Part shown: in pieces, positions 8,527-18,389 of the stretch
Position numbering within the stretch: the stretch's first letter is position 1
Layout of the letters: every line of letters starts with the position of its first letter
NCBI GenBank assembly: GCA_963931435.1
Contig: OZ007012.1
Span: 744,001 to 808,000 of the forward strand
Reading direction: 5' to 3'
Length of the DNA stretch: 64,000 nt
Origin: Coprousia sp963931435
GTDB lineage: Bacteria; Actinomycetota; Coriobacteriia; Coriobacteriales; Coriobacteriaceae
The notes under the pieces: generated by a model
What the model was told of the DNA's origin: nothing
The model's input: only the letters and a program-made list of their open reading frames with translations
The model's database searches: none
Position numbers and translations under genes: made by a program

Positions 8527-8889
8527 ATGGCAACGTTCTTCAAGGATGCTAAGGGCTCGTTCTTCACGGCGGTCACCCCCGATGCCGCCGTGCCCGAGGG
8601 CTTCGAGGCGGTCGAGGCCAACTCGGTGGACGCCGCGCAGGAGAAGCACGTCCCGGCGGTCGAGCTCGAGCGCGACGGCCACATCATCCACGTGCGCGTG
8701 GGCGAGGTCGAGCACCCCATGACCGAGGAGCATTACATCGAGTGGATCGCGCTGGACGCCGACGGGCGCCTGGAGATCCACGCCCTGAAGCCCGGCCAGA
8801 CGCCCGCGACGTTCTTCGCCGGCGGTGTCAAGACGGGCCGCGTCTACGCGTACTGCAATCTCCACGGCCTGTGGGTCAAGGAGTTCTGA
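8527..8889 (+). CDS. superoxide reductase (neelaredoxin/desulfoferrodoxin catalytic domain)
   Basis: Reduces superoxide to hydrogen peroxide without making O2, typical of anaerobes. The iron-site ligands are visible: His in EKHVP, EHPMTEEHYIEW (two His) and CNLHGLW (Cys and His). The N-terminal 38 residues occupy the place of the desulforedoxin domain but contain no cysteine, so the rubredoxin-like second iron centre is absent. 120 residues; start ATG has GGAGGAG seven bases upstream. Monocistronic: a promoter-like CATAAT upstream and a terminator hairpin downstream. Confidence 0.93.
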   Translation: MATFFKDAKGSFFTAVTPDAAVPEGFEAVEANSVDAAQEKHVPAVELERDGHIIHVRVGEVEHPMTEEHYIEWIALDADGRLEIHALKPGQTPATFFAGGVKTGRVYAYCNLHGLWVKEF

Positions 8890-8935
8890 TCCTCGGGGTA
8901 TCATGATCAGCATACCTGGTGTGTGCGATTGAGCG

Positions 8936-8963
8936 GTAAGGGTCGCCTTGGGGCGGCCCTTAC
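8936..8963 (+). terminator. hairpin terminator after superoxide reductase
   Basis: GTAAGGGTCGCC (8936-8947) pairs with GGCGGCCCTTAC (8952-8963) with a single wobble, four-base loop, then TTGCAT. It lies 20 bases before the next start codon. Confidence 0.6.
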
Positions 8964-8983
8964 TTGCATGAAGGGGGTGCGGT

Positions 8984-10939
8984 GTGAAGATCGCGCTGGC
9001 GCAGATCGATGCGCGCTTGGGGGATATCGAGGGCATCTGCGAGCGCATCGCGGACCAGGCGCGGCTGGCGCGCGAGCGCGGGGCCCGCGTGATGTGCACC
9101 CCCTCGCCGCTGTTTGCCGGGCTCATGCCCAACATGCTCATCGAGGAGGCCAACTACGAGCACGACCTGCTGACCGCCCTCGAGGGGCTCGCGCGCCGTG
9201 TCGAGGAGCTCGACATCGTGCTGCTCGTGCCGGCCGTGGTCGCCTTCGAGCACGCGCCGCTGTTCGAGGTATTCATGCTCAAGCAGGGGCGCACCGTCCC
9301 GGTGCGGAGCCTTCTGGCGTACCGGCGCAACGGAGCGGTGGACGACCTCTGGGCGCCGCCGGTGTTCGATATCGATGACACGCGCTTCGCCGTCACGTTC
9401 GACCTCGCGCGCGACCTGCCGCTGCTGCCGCCCGGCTGTGATGTCGCCGTCTGCTTCCAGTCCAGCTCGTTCGATACGGCAAACGAGGAGACGGCGGGAG
9501 TCGCCGCCGTCGCGGACGGGCATTTCGCCCCCGAGGTGGCCAAGCAGGGCGTCTGGCTCGCCTGGATGGCTCCCGTCGGGGCATATGAGGATGCGGCGTT
9601 CACCGGCGGCTCGTTCGTGATGGACGACGCCGGGCGTGTCGTCGCGTGCTCGCCGTGCTTCGAGGAGGACCTGCTCATCCAGGAGATCTGCCGCGGCGCG
9701 GCCGCCCCGGCGCTGCCCGCCCACGAGCTGCCGCAGTACCAGCGCGAGGAATGGCTGTGGGAGGCGCTGCGCCTCCATCTGGCCGACGCGGTGCGCGCCC
9801 TGGGCAGCAACCGCGCCGTGCTGGTGCTCGAGGGAGACCTGCCCTCGTCGCTCGCGGCCGCGCTCGCAGTGGACGCGCTCGGCCCGCGCAACGTGCACGG
9901 CCTGTTCATCGAGCGGGACTCGGCGCTCACACCCGCGCAGGAGGAGGCGGAGCGCCGGCGCGCCGCGCGCGTGCGCGCCCTGGCCTCGGGCCTCAAGATC
10001 CCCCTTTTGGAGCTGCCGGCACCCGCGGCGCGCCTGCTCGATCTCGATGAGCCCGCCCTGGACGCCCAGCGGCTGCGCGAGCGCATCGCCGGGCTGTACC
10101 TGGAGGACGCGGCGGCACGCTTCGATGCCGTGGCGGTGAGCCCGCTCACCAAGACGGAGGCGGCCCTCGCGGCGCCGGCGCTCGCGGGGAGCTACCTCGG
10201 CGACGTCGCGCCCTTCGGCGACGTGTACCTCACCGCGCTCGAATTCGTCGCGCGCGTGCGCTGCCACGCGGGCTCGGCGGTGCCCGCGGAGGTCGTGTCG
10301 CTGCGGGCGGTCGAGGATGCGATGCGCGGCATCGTCGCGCGCGGCGTCGGCGCGCTCAAGGGGGCCGATGCCTATCGCGAGCGCATCGCCGCCACGCTCG
10401 GCGTGCTCGCGCCCGCGCAGATCGACCGCGTGCTTGAGGAGCATGTCGAGCAGGGTCGCGCCCTCGACGACATATCGCTCGCCGCGCAGAGGCCCGATGC
10501 CGTGGCGCTCCTGCTCATGCTGGTGCGGACCTCGGAGGCGGCGCGTCGCCGGCTGCCGCTCGCGCCGATCGTCTCCGCCCGCTCGTTCTCCGAGCGCTCG
10601 TGGCCCTCCGCGCTGGCATGGCTCGACACGGGCCGCGGCGGCGCGGAGGCGCTCACCACCTGGAACCTCGTCGAGGCGGAGGTCGAGCGCTTCGCCGCGC
10701 GGGGCGCGGAGCACGGCGAGCGGGTGGGCGGCGAGGTCATGGCCGTTATCGCGAGCCTGCTGGGGCTGCCTGTCGACCAGCTGGAGGGCACGCCGATCGA
10801 GTCAGAGTTGCTCCGGCGCCTGAGGCGCGGGATGGAGCCCGGGGACGATGAGGCGGATGCGCCCGACCATCCGGGCCCCCAGCCACCCCTTCTCCCGGGT
10901 GCGCGGCAGCAAGGTTTTTCGTTCTTCTCGCTCAACTGA
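8984..10939 (+). CDS. NAD synthetase-like protein (glutaminase + ammonia-ligase fold) lacking catalytic motifs
   Basis: 651 residues with the architecture of glutamine-dependent NAD+ synthetase: nitrilase domain (about 1-240, ALAQIDARLGDIEG, GGSFVMDDAGRVVA, FEEDLL), then a NAD synthetase domain (about 270-590) and a variable tail. Active-site residues are not conserved. Where the family has FPEL the sequence reads CTPSPLFAG; where it has the nucleophile VTICED it reads VTFDLARD (no Cys); the P-loop LSGGIDS is LEGDLPSS (about 281-288); the usual NKSE...GY...YGD region reads TKTEAALAAPALAGSYLGD. Reading frame is intact and codon use matches neighbours, so it is selected but probably not a classical NadE. 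Start is the GTG before KIALAQID. Confidence 0.8.
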   Translation: MKIALAQIDARLGDIEGICERIADQARLARERGARVMCTPSPLFAGLMPNMLIEEANYEHDLLTALEGLARRVEELDIVLLVPAVVAFEHAPLFEVFMLKQGRTVPVRSLLAYRRNGAVDDLWAPPVFDIDDTRFAVTFDLARDLPLLPPGCDVAVCFQSSSFDTANEETAGVAAVADGHFAPEVAKQGVWLAWMAPVGAYEDAAFTGGSFVMDDAGRVVACSPCFEEDLLIQEICRGAAAPALPAHELPQYQREEWLWEALRLHLADAVRALGSNRAVLVLEGDLPSSLAAALAVDALGPRNVHGLFIERDSALTPAQEEAERRRAARVRALASGLKIPLLELPAPAARLLDLDEPALDAQRLRERIAGLYLEDAAARFDAVAVSPLTKTEAALAAPALAGSYLGDVAPFGDVYLTALEFVARVRCHAGSAVPAEVVSLRAVEDAMRGIVARGVGALKGADAYRERIAATLGVLAPAQIDRVLEEHVEQGRALDDISLAAQRPDAVALLLMLVRTSEAARRRLPLAPIVSARSFSERSWPSALAWLDTGRGGAEALTTWNLVEAEVERFAARGAEHGERVGGEVMAVIASLLGLPVDQLEGTPIESELLRRLRRGMEPGDDEADAPDHPGPQPPLLPGARQQGFSFFSLN

Positions 10940-10953
10940 TCCGGCGCCCATGC

Positions 10954-10974
10954 TATAGTAGAACAAATGTTCGA
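10954..10974 (+). promoter_or_regulatory. ruvCAB promoter with LexA (SOS) box
   Basis: Extended -10 TGCTATAGT (10951-10959, hexamer TATAGT) runs into TAGAACAAATGTTCGA (10959-10974). This matches the mycobacterial/actinobacterial LexA operator TCGAACN4GTTCGA at all but one position. Repair genes ruvCAB are known SOS targets in actinobacteria. The ATG inside the box (10967) would be within the operator, which argues for the later ruvC start at 11012. Confidence 0.75.
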
Positions 10975-11011
10975 AGTTCAGGCGCCCGGCTGGGGCGCGG
11001 AGGGGGAGCGC

Positions 11012-11536
11012 ATGGTGGTCATGGGGCTCGATCCGGGGCTCGCCAACACCGGATGGGGCATCGTGGAGGAGCGTTCGGGCATCTGCCGGTGCCGGGCGTA
11101 CGGCTGCATACACACGGGGGCGCATGAGCCCCTGGCGTCGCGCCTGCGTCGCATCGCCGATGATCTGGCGGCCCAGGTGGCGCGCTTCCATCCCGAGAGC
11201 GCCGCCATCGAGGAGGTGTACTTCGGCGCCAACGTGCGCTCGGCCATCCCCACGGCCCATGCGCGCGGTGCGGCGCTCGTGGCGCTCTCGCTCGCCGGGG
11301 TCGAGGTGGGGGAGTACACGCCCATGCAGATCAAGCAGGCGGTGGTGGGCACCGGCGCGGCGGACAAGCGCCAGGTCACCTACATGGTGCGCTCCCTGCT
11401 CGATCTCGACCACGACCCCCGGCCCGACCACGCCGCCGACGCGCTGGCCTGCGCCATCTGCCATATCAACCTCGTGCGCACGCGGCGCCTCAGCAGCGGA
11501 GCGTACGTCCAGCAGAAAGGAAACCCCTGGTCATGA
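11012..11536 (+). CDS. ruvC: Holliday junction resolvase RuvC
   Basis: Endonuclease that cuts Holliday junctions with RuvAB. 174 residues from ATG 11012, close to the usual 170-190; AGGGGGAG precedes it. Catalytic acids are in place: Asp in MGLDPGLANTGWG, Glu in AAIEEVYFG, and the Asp pair of RPDHAADALACA. Ends with an ATGA overlap with ruvA, so ruvC-ruvA-ruvB form one coupled operon under the SOS box at 10959-10974. Confidence 0.96.
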   Translation: MVVMGLDPGLANTGWGIVEERSGICRCRAYGCIHTGAHEPLASRLRRIADDLAAQVARFHPESAAIEEVYFGANVRSAIPTAHARGAALVALSLAGVEVGEYTPMQIKQAVVGTGAADKRQVTYMVRSLLDLDHDPRPDHAADALACAICHINLVRTRRLSSGAYVQQKGNPWS

Positions 11537-12146
11537 TCGCTTCCGTGCGTGGTATCCTGCTCGAGGCTTCGTCCTCTTCGGCGGTGGTCGAGGCGTCGGG
11601 CGTGGGCTATGAGATGGGCATATCCTCAACCACGGCCGCTGCCCTGCCGCCGGTCGGATCGGAGGCGCGGCTGTTCACGCGGTTGCGCACCGTCAACGAC
11701 GCGCCGGCGCTCTACGGTTTCGCCTCGGCCGAGGAGCGCGCCATGTTCGACCGTCTCGTTGCGGTGTCGAGCGTGGGGCCGCGCCTGGCGCTCGCGGTGC
11801 TCTCCAAGTTCAGCCCCTCGCAGCTCTACTCCATCGTCATGGCCGAGGACGCCAAGAACATGGCGTCGGTTCCGGGCGTGGGCAAGAAGACCGCCCAGCG
11901 CCTGATTCTGGAGCTCAAGAGCACGCTCGCCAAGGACCATGGGTTCACGGGCGCCGAGGTTCCCCTCGCCGGGCAGCTACCGCTCGGCGCCGCCGCGAGC
12001 TCGCCGGCCGATGACGCCCGCGCGGCGCTGCTCTCGATGGGCTTCAGCCCGCAGGAGGCCGAGCTCGCGCTCGACGGGTACGATGGACGCGACATGCGCG
12101 TCGAGGACCTCCTCGCCGCGGCGCTCAAGCGACTGGGGATGGATGC

Positions 12147-12150
<4 letters not shown>
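11533..12150 (+). CDS. ruvA: Holliday junction branch migration protein RuvA
   Basis: Junction-binding subunit, 205 residues. N-terminal OB fold (MIASVRGILLEAS, 1-62), tandem helix-hairpin-helix motifs (VSSVGPRLALAVLS and VPGVGKKTAQRLILELK, about 70-135), linker, and C-terminal RuvB-contact helices (ALLSMGFSPQEAELAL, about 158-205). Start overlaps the ruvC stop by four bases, stop overlaps the ruvB start by four. Confidence 0.97.
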
Positions 12151-13211
<1,061 letters not shown>

Positions 13212-13247
13212 TGCGCCGGCCCCGATTGGAAACGGAAAGGAACCCCC

Positions 13248-14795
13248 ATGGCATGCACCACCATCCTCATCGGCAAGGCCGCGAGCTATGATGGCTCGAC
13301 CATCATCGCCCGCAACGAGGATTCGCCCGGCGGGCAGTTCGAGCCCAAGAAGATGCACGTCGTCACACCCGATGAGCAGCCGCGCACCTACAAGGCGGTC
13401 GCGTCCCACGTGGTGATCGAGCTTCCCGATGAGCCGATGCGCTACATGAGCGTGCCCGACGCGCTGCCCGGCCACGGCATCTGGGCCGCGGCGGGCATCA
13501 ACGCGGCCGACGTGGCGATGACCGCGACCGAGACCATCACCTCCAACGAGCGCGTGCTCGGCGCCGATCCGCTCGTCGTCTACCGCCCGGCGCGCGGCAA
13601 AGAGGGCGGGGAGGACTATGAACCCGAGGTTGTGGGCGGCATCGGCGAGGAGGACATGGTCACCCTCGTGCTGCCCTACATCCGCTCGGCGCGCGAGGGT
13701 GTCGAGCGCCTGGGCGGGCTCCTCGAGCGCTACGGCACCTACGAGATGAACGGCATCGCCTTCTCCGACGCCGACGAGATCTGGTGGCTCGAGACCGTGG
13801 GCGGCCACCACTGGATCGCCAAGCGCGTGCCCGATGACGCCTACGTGACGATGCCCAACCAGCTCGGCATCGACTCCTTCGACCTCGCCGACGCCGAGGG
13901 AGCCCGGCGCGAGCACATGGCGAGCCCCGACCTGCGCGCCTGGATGGCCGAGAACCACCTCGACCTCACCCTCGCTGCGGGGAGCGTGGGCTTCGCGGCG
14001 GAGGCGCCGGAGACAACGGGCGTGGCGGACGTGTTCAACCCGCGCGAGGCGTTCGGGTCACATTCCGACAGCGACCACGTCTACAACACGCCGCGCGCCT
14101 GGTACATGCAGCGCTTCCTGAACCCGAGCGACCGCTGGGACGGACCGGGCGCGGTGCACGGCCCGGAGTCCGATACCATCCCGTGGTGCCGCACTCCGGA
14201 GCGCAAGCTCACCATCGAGGACGTCAAGTACGTGCTCTCGGCCCACTACCAGGGGACGCCCTACGATCCTTACGGCCGGCTCGGCACCGAGGCAACGCGC
14301 GGCCTCTACCGTCCCATCGGCATCAACCGCAACGGGCAGCTCGCCGTGCTGCAGATCCGTCCCGGCGCGCCGGAGGGTTGCCGCGGCGTGCAGTGGATGG
14401 CCTTCGGCTCCAACGTCTTCAACGCGCTCGTGCCCCTCTACGCGGGCGTCGGGGCGGCGCCGGCTTATCTCGAGAACACCTCCGAGCGCGTGACGAGCGA
14501 GAGCTTCTACTGGGCCAACCGCCTCATCGCGGCGCTCGCTGACGCGCGCTTCCGCGAGAACTCAGCACACATCGAGCGCTATCAGGAGAAGATCGGGGGC
14601 ATCGGCCACAAGATGCTGCGCGAGACGGATACCCGGGCCCGCACGGTCGAGCCGGATGCCGTGCCCGCCCTGCTAGAGGAGGCGAACGAGGAGATGGCCC
14701 GCGTCCTCAAGCGCGAGACGGAGGACCTGTTGGGCCGGGTGCTCTTCACCACGAGCCTCGCGATGAAGAACGCCTTCGCGATGTCCGACAACTAG
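13248..14795 (+). CDS. C69 family dipeptidase
   Basis: Ntn-hydrolase-fold peptidase of 515 residues. MACTTILIGKAASYDGSTII: Cys3 is the N-terminal nucleophile expected after removal of the first two residues, followed by the family motif ARNEDS. Other landmarks are AAAGINAADVAMTATETI and WWLETVGGHHWIA. Cleaves small peptides, likely dipeptides, in the cytoplasm or at the membrane; no signal peptide. RBS GGAAAGGA before ATG. Stands alone between ruvB and the phasin-like gene. Confidence 0.9.
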   Translation: MACTTILIGKAASYDGSTIIARNEDSPGGQFEPKKMHVVTPDEQPRTYKAVASHVVIELPDEPMRYMSVPDALPGHGIWAAAGINAADVAMTATETITSNERVLGADPLVVYRPARGKEGGEDYEPEVVGGIGEEDMVTLVLPYIRSAREGVERLGGLLERYGTYEMNGIAFSDADEIWWLETVGGHHWIAKRVPDDAYVTMPNQLGIDSFDLADAEGARREHMASPDLRAWMAENHLDLTLAAGSVGFAAEAPETTGVADVFNPREAFGSHSDSDHVYNTPRAWYMQRFLNPSDRWDGPGAVHGPESDTIPWCRTPERKLTIEDVKYVLSAHYQGTPYDPYGRLGTEATRGLYRPIGINRNGQLAVLQIRPGAPEGCRGVQWMAFGSNVFNALVPLYAGVGAAPAYLENTSERVTSESFYWANRLIAALADARFRENSAHIERYQEKIGGIGHKMLRETDTRARTVEPDAVPALLEEANEEMARVLKRETEDLLGRVLFTTSLAMKNAFAMSDN

Positions 14796-14864
14796 GATGT
14801 CCGCCGGCGGGTAGAAGGTCCCATATGTCATGGCGCTGCGCGCCGTCGTGTAGAGGAGGATTCA

Positions 14865-15299
14865 ATGGCCACGAAGTTCGAGGACATCGTCAACGGCATG
14901 ATCAACATCGGGTTCGGCGTCGCCGCGACGGCGGCCGAGAAGGGCAAGGAGGTCATCGAGGACCTCAACGCCAAGGGCTCCGAGGTGCGCGGCGAGGCGG
15001 CCCAGGCCGACTTCGCCCGTTCCATGGCGGACGTGTTCGAGCGCGCCGGCGGGACGTTCAGCGAGGTCACCGAGCGCTTGAGCTCCTCAGGCGCCTCGGT
15101 CGCCGACCGCGTGCTCGACGAGCTCATCCTGGCGCGCGTCCGCTCGCTGTCCATCAACGAGCGCATCGCGTTTCTGGCCCATGTGCGCGACCTCGTGGAC
15201 TCGGTCGACGCCAAGACGGTGACCGTCGAGGTCGAGAGCGAGGAGGACGCCGGGTCCGAGGATGCGGAGGCCGAGACTGCCGCCGAGGCGGAGGCGTAG
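14865..15299 (+). CDS. phasin-like small coiled-coil protein
   Basis: 144 residues, mostly helical: an N-terminal Ala/Gly-rich amphipathic helix (DIVNGMINIGFGVAATAAEK), charged coiled-coil middle, and an acidic Glu/Ala tail (110-144). Resembles the poly(hydroxyalkanoate) phasin/PhaF and regulator-like families by composition, but no PHA synthase is in the window. GAGGAGG precedes ATG. The following UbiB/ABC1 kinase begins 11 bases after its stop, so they are probably co-transcribed. Function unknown. Confidence 0.75.
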   Translation: MATKFEDIVNGMINIGFGVAATAAEKGKEVIEDLNAKGSEVRGEAAQADFARSMADVFERAGGTFSEVTERLSSSGASVADRVLDELILARVRSLSINERIAFLAHVRDLVDSVDAKTVTVEVESEEDAGSEDAEAETAAEAEA

Positions 15300-15309
15300 G
15301 GCAGCCCGG

Positions 15310-17076
15310 ATGGAGAGCGGCAAGACGGACAACGCCATCCATGAGCCCCTGGTGAGCGAGGAACCGGCATACGCCGCGGAGCCCGAGCCCGTCTCGCGCG
15401 GCGCGACGCACCGTCGTGAGCGCGCGGTGGACGAGATCTCGTCCGAGCCCGAGGTCATGGCGGATGCTGAAAAGTACCAGCTCAGCTTCGCGGGGCGGCG
15501 GCGGCGCATCGGGGAGATCCTCCGGCTGGCGCGCAAGTACGAGGTGTGGAACGACATCACGCCCGTGCGCCTGCGCTGCCTCTTGGAGGAGCTCGGCCCC
15601 ATGTTCGTCAAGATGGGGCAGATCTTGGCAAACCGCTCGGAGATCCTGCCCCAGCGCTTCTGCGACGAGCTGCGGCGCCTGCGCACCGAGGTCGAGCCCG
15701 TGCCCTACGAGGTCGTGCTCGGGTGCCTTGAGGCGGAATACGGCCAGAAGCTCGGTGAAATCTTCGACGCCATCGATCCGCATCCTTTGGGCAGCGCCTC
15801 GCTCGCCCAGGTGCATCGGGCCCGCCTGGTCACGGGCGAGGACGTCGCCGTCAAGGTGCAGCGGCCCGGCGCCCAGCAGGTCATGGCGCAGGACATCGAC
15901 ATCATGCGCTCGCTCGTGCGGCATATCGCGCGCTTCGTCAAGACCGATCAGTTCGTCGACCTGCACGACGTGGTCGAGGAGCTCTGGCAGTCGTTCCGCG
16001 AGGAGACCAACTTTTTGGCCGAGGCGCGCAATCTCGACGAGTTCTACGCCTTCCACGCGCACACGCCCGGCGTCTCCTGTCCGCGCTCCTACCTCGAGCT
16101 GTGCACCGAGCACGTCGTGGTCATGGACTACATCGACGGCATCTCCATCGCCGATCCCGAGGCGCTGGTGCAGGCGGGCTACACCCTGGAGAAGCTCGGC
16201 GAGACCATCGTGGACGACTACGCTACGCAGGTGCTCGACGACGGCTTCTTCCATGCCGATCCGCATGCGGGCAACATCATCCTGAGGGATGGCACGATCT
16301 ACTTCATCGATCTGGGCATGGTGGGCCGCATGTCGCGGCACGACCGGGGCATCGTGAAGGACATGATCTTCTCCGTCGCCGAGAACGACGTGCCCAAGCT
16401 CAAGGACGCGCTCATGCGCTTCGCCATCTCGCGCGGCGACACCTCGGAGATCGATCATACGGCCTTCCTGACCGACCTCGACTACATCGTGGCGGACTTC
16501 GCGGGGCTCAATTTGAAGGACCTGGATATCGGGCGCTTCCTCACGTCGCTCGTCAACCTCACGCGCAAGTACGGCGTCGAGCTGCCGAGCGTCATCACCA
16601 TGTTCGCCCGCGGCATGGTGACGCTGGAGGGGCTGCTCACCGAGTACATGCCCGAGGTCAACATGGTGGAGATCATCTCCGCCCACATCAAGAACGAGAA
16701 GAGCTCGTTGAAGCGCTTCGAGGAGGGCGCCGAGGACCTGGTGGCGCAGGCGGGCCGCGCGCTGCGCGGGAACCTGGAGGCGGCCGAGTACCTGGGGCTC
16801 GCCTCGCGGATGCTCACCCGCGGCCAGCTCAAGATCAACGCCGAGCTGCTGGGCTCGGAGGAGGTGCTGCGCCGCGTGGGCGCCATCGTGGACCGCCTCT
16901 CGATGGCGATGGTCATCACGGGCCTCTTCATCGGCTCGTCGGTTGTGTACTACGCCCGCATCGAACCCGTCATCTTCGGGATCCCCGTCATCGGCTTTCT
17001 GGGGTACCTTTCCGCCTTCGTGCTCGCCGTCATGCTGGGGCGCGACATCTGGCGCAACTCCCACGGTCGCGGCTAG
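15310..17076 (+). CDS. ABC1/UbiB (AarF) family atypical kinase
   Basis: 588 residues from ATG 15310. Family signatures: the KxGQ-type motif FVKMGQILANRSEILP, the Ala/Ser-rich nucleotide loop GSASLAQVHRA, the ion-pair Lys in VAVKVQRPG, HADPHAGNI and IDLGMVGRMS (catalytic and metal residues). Two C-terminal membrane helices (about 532-582) anchor it. UbiB-type proteins are ATPases linked to isoprenoid-lipid/quinone metabolism; the substrate here cannot be read from the sequence. The first 50 residues are charged and variable. Partner of the phasin-like gene just upstream. Confidence 0.9.
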   Translation: MESGKTDNAIHEPLVSEEPAYAAEPEPVSRGATHRRERAVDEISSEPEVMADAEKYQLSFAGRRRRIGEILRLARKYEVWNDITPVRLRCLLEELGPMFVKMGQILANRSEILPQRFCDELRRLRTEVEPVPYEVVLGCLEAEYGQKLGEIFDAIDPHPLGSASLAQVHRARLVTGEDVAVKVQRPGAQQVMAQDIDIMRSLVRHIARFVKTDQFVDLHDVVEELWQSFREETNFLAEARNLDEFYAFHAHTPGVSCPRSYLELCTEHVVVMDYIDGISIADPEALVQAGYTLEKLGETIVDDYATQVLDDGFFHADPHAGNIILRDGTIYFIDLGMVGRMSRHDRGIVKDMIFSVAENDVPKLKDALMRFAISRGDTSEIDHTAFLTDLDYIVADFAGLNLKDLDIGRFLTSLVNLTRKYGVELPSVITMFARGMVTLEGLLTEYMPEVNMVEIISAHIKNEKSSLKRFEEGAEDLVAQAGRALRGNLEAAEYLGLASRMLTRGQLKINAELLGSEEVLRRVGAIVDRLSMAMVITGLFIGSSVVYYARIEPVIFGIPVIGFLGYLSAFVLAVMLGRDIWRNSHGRG

Positions 17077-17094
17077 GATCCGCTGTCCGGTCTG

Positions 17095-17697
17095 CTAGAC
17101 ATCCTCGTGGTTGACGATCTCGATGTTGGCGAACGAGCGGGTGCCGGGGTCGTATTCGTAGACCATGACGCAGCAGTTGCCCAGACGCACGTCCTGGGGA
17201 CAGCGCGCGTTGTCCTGCCATATGCGCTTGAACAGCCGCGAGATCGACCCGTGCGAGACGGCGAGGACGTCTCCGCCCGCCGCCCGCTCCATGAGCTCGC
17301 GCAGGCAGGTGTCGATGCGCTCCCGCGCCGAGGACTCCGAGTCGCCGCCGTAGGGCACGCAGCCGTCTCCTGGATCCCAGGGGTCGATGGGGAGGTCGGC
17401 CATGGGACCGCCCTCGAAGGTGCCGTAGCAGCGCTCGATGAGGCGCTCGTCTGCCACGCGCGGCACGCTGGCGAGGGAGGGGACCTCCTCGACGAGCACG
17501 TCGAGCGTCTGCTGGACGCGCCCCAGGGGCGAGGCCGCCAGAAGCACCGGTGCCACTTGGTGCTCGCGCAGCCAGGCGGCAGCCGCGCGGGCCTGCGCCC
17601 GACCGCGCTCGGTGAGCGGGGAGTCGCAATGGCCCTGAACGATGCGGGCGAGGTTGTATTCGGTCTGTCCGTGACGGAGCAGGTAGAGTCGGGGCAT
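17095..17697 (-). CDS. histidine phosphatase family protein
   Basis: 200 residues. RHGQTEYN (catalytic His, residues 8-15), second Arg in LLAASPLGRVQQT, Glu in ERCYGTFEG, and VSHGS (second His) define the phosphoglycerate-mutase-like phosphatase fold. Substrate unknown. ATG 17697 is preferred over GTG 17703 because GAGGAG lies five bases before it. The start overlaps or abuts the stop of the acetyltransferase gene (17700), so the two form an operon. Confidence 0.9.
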   Translation of the reverse strand: MPRLYLLRHGQTEYNLARIVQGHCDSPLTERGRAQARAAAAWLREHQVAPVLLAASPLGRVQQTLDVLVEEVPSLASVPRVADERLIERCYGTFEGGPMADLPIDPWDPGDGCVPYGGDSESSARERIDTCLRELMERAAGGDVLAVSHGSISRLFKRIWQDNARCPQDVRLGNCCVMVYEYDPGTRSFANIEIVNHEDV

Positions 17698-17699
17698 GC

Positions 17700-18251
17700 T
17701 CACTCCTCGATCAGCTTCTCATAGGCGATGCGCACCAGATCGGTCTCGCCGTTGTCCTTGGTCGCCAGCTCGAACGCGCCCAGCTCGGTGAAGCCGTGCT
17801 TGGCAAGGAAGCCCCGCATGCGCACATTGCCGGGGTGCGTGTCGATGCGCAGGCTCCGCTTGCCCCACGCTCGCGCCAAATCGGCCGCGGCATCGAACAT
17901 GAACCCCATGACGCCGCGCTTGCGGGCGCGCTCCGAAGTCGCGCAGCGGTGGATGGCGACATAGGGCTCGCCATCCACGGATGCGGTGAGCCAGGGCACG
18001 TCAGCCTGCGCGTACTCGGCGTCGGCGCCGGTGCACAGGGCGCAGGTCCCCAGGAGCTCTCCGGCGGGGTCCTGGGCGACGTAGCAGAAGCCGTGTGCGA
18101 TGTCGCGCTCGATGGAGGCGAGGTCGGGGTAGCCGAACTGCCACTGGGCGATGCCCAGCGCGGCGATGGAGCGGCGGCCGTCCTCGATGATGTCCATGAC
18201 GCGCTCGGCCTCGACGGCTGCTGCCCTGCGCATGGTGAGAAGCTCTTGCAT
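17700..18251 (-). CDS. GNAT family N-acetyltransferase
   Basis: 183 residues. The acetyl-CoA binding core is around VAIHRCATSERARKRGVMGFMF (residues about 97-118, R/QxxGxxG-like pattern partly altered to RKRGVMG), followed by LRIDTHPGNVRMRGFLAKHGF, the standard beta-strand 6-7 end of the fold. Substrate unknown. First gene of a two-gene minus-strand unit with the phosphatase. Confidence 0.88.
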   Translation of the reverse strand: MQELLTMRRAAAVEAERVMDIIEDGRRSIAALGIAQWQFGYPDLASIERDIAHGFCYVAQDPAGELLGTCALCTGADAEYAQADVPWLTASVDGEPYVAIHRCATSERARKRGVMGFMFDAAADLARAWGKRSLRIDTHPGNVRMRGFLAKHGFTELGAFELATKDNGETDLVRIAYEKLIEE

Positions 18252-18389
18252 GGATGTGCTCCTTCACGGACGATGGCTGGACATGGCAAGGCGCCCCGGG
18301 CGGGCGGGGAGACAGGATAGTCCCTGCGGCCCGCGCGCGCCAGAGGGGCGCCGAAACCTTTACGGGTTCTTTGCAACCGCGTCGCGGCG

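Noticed and set aside
10967..11011. Longer ruvC start at 10967
   Set aside because: That ATG lies inside the LexA box and has no ribosome site; the conserved RuvC N-terminus begins at 11012.
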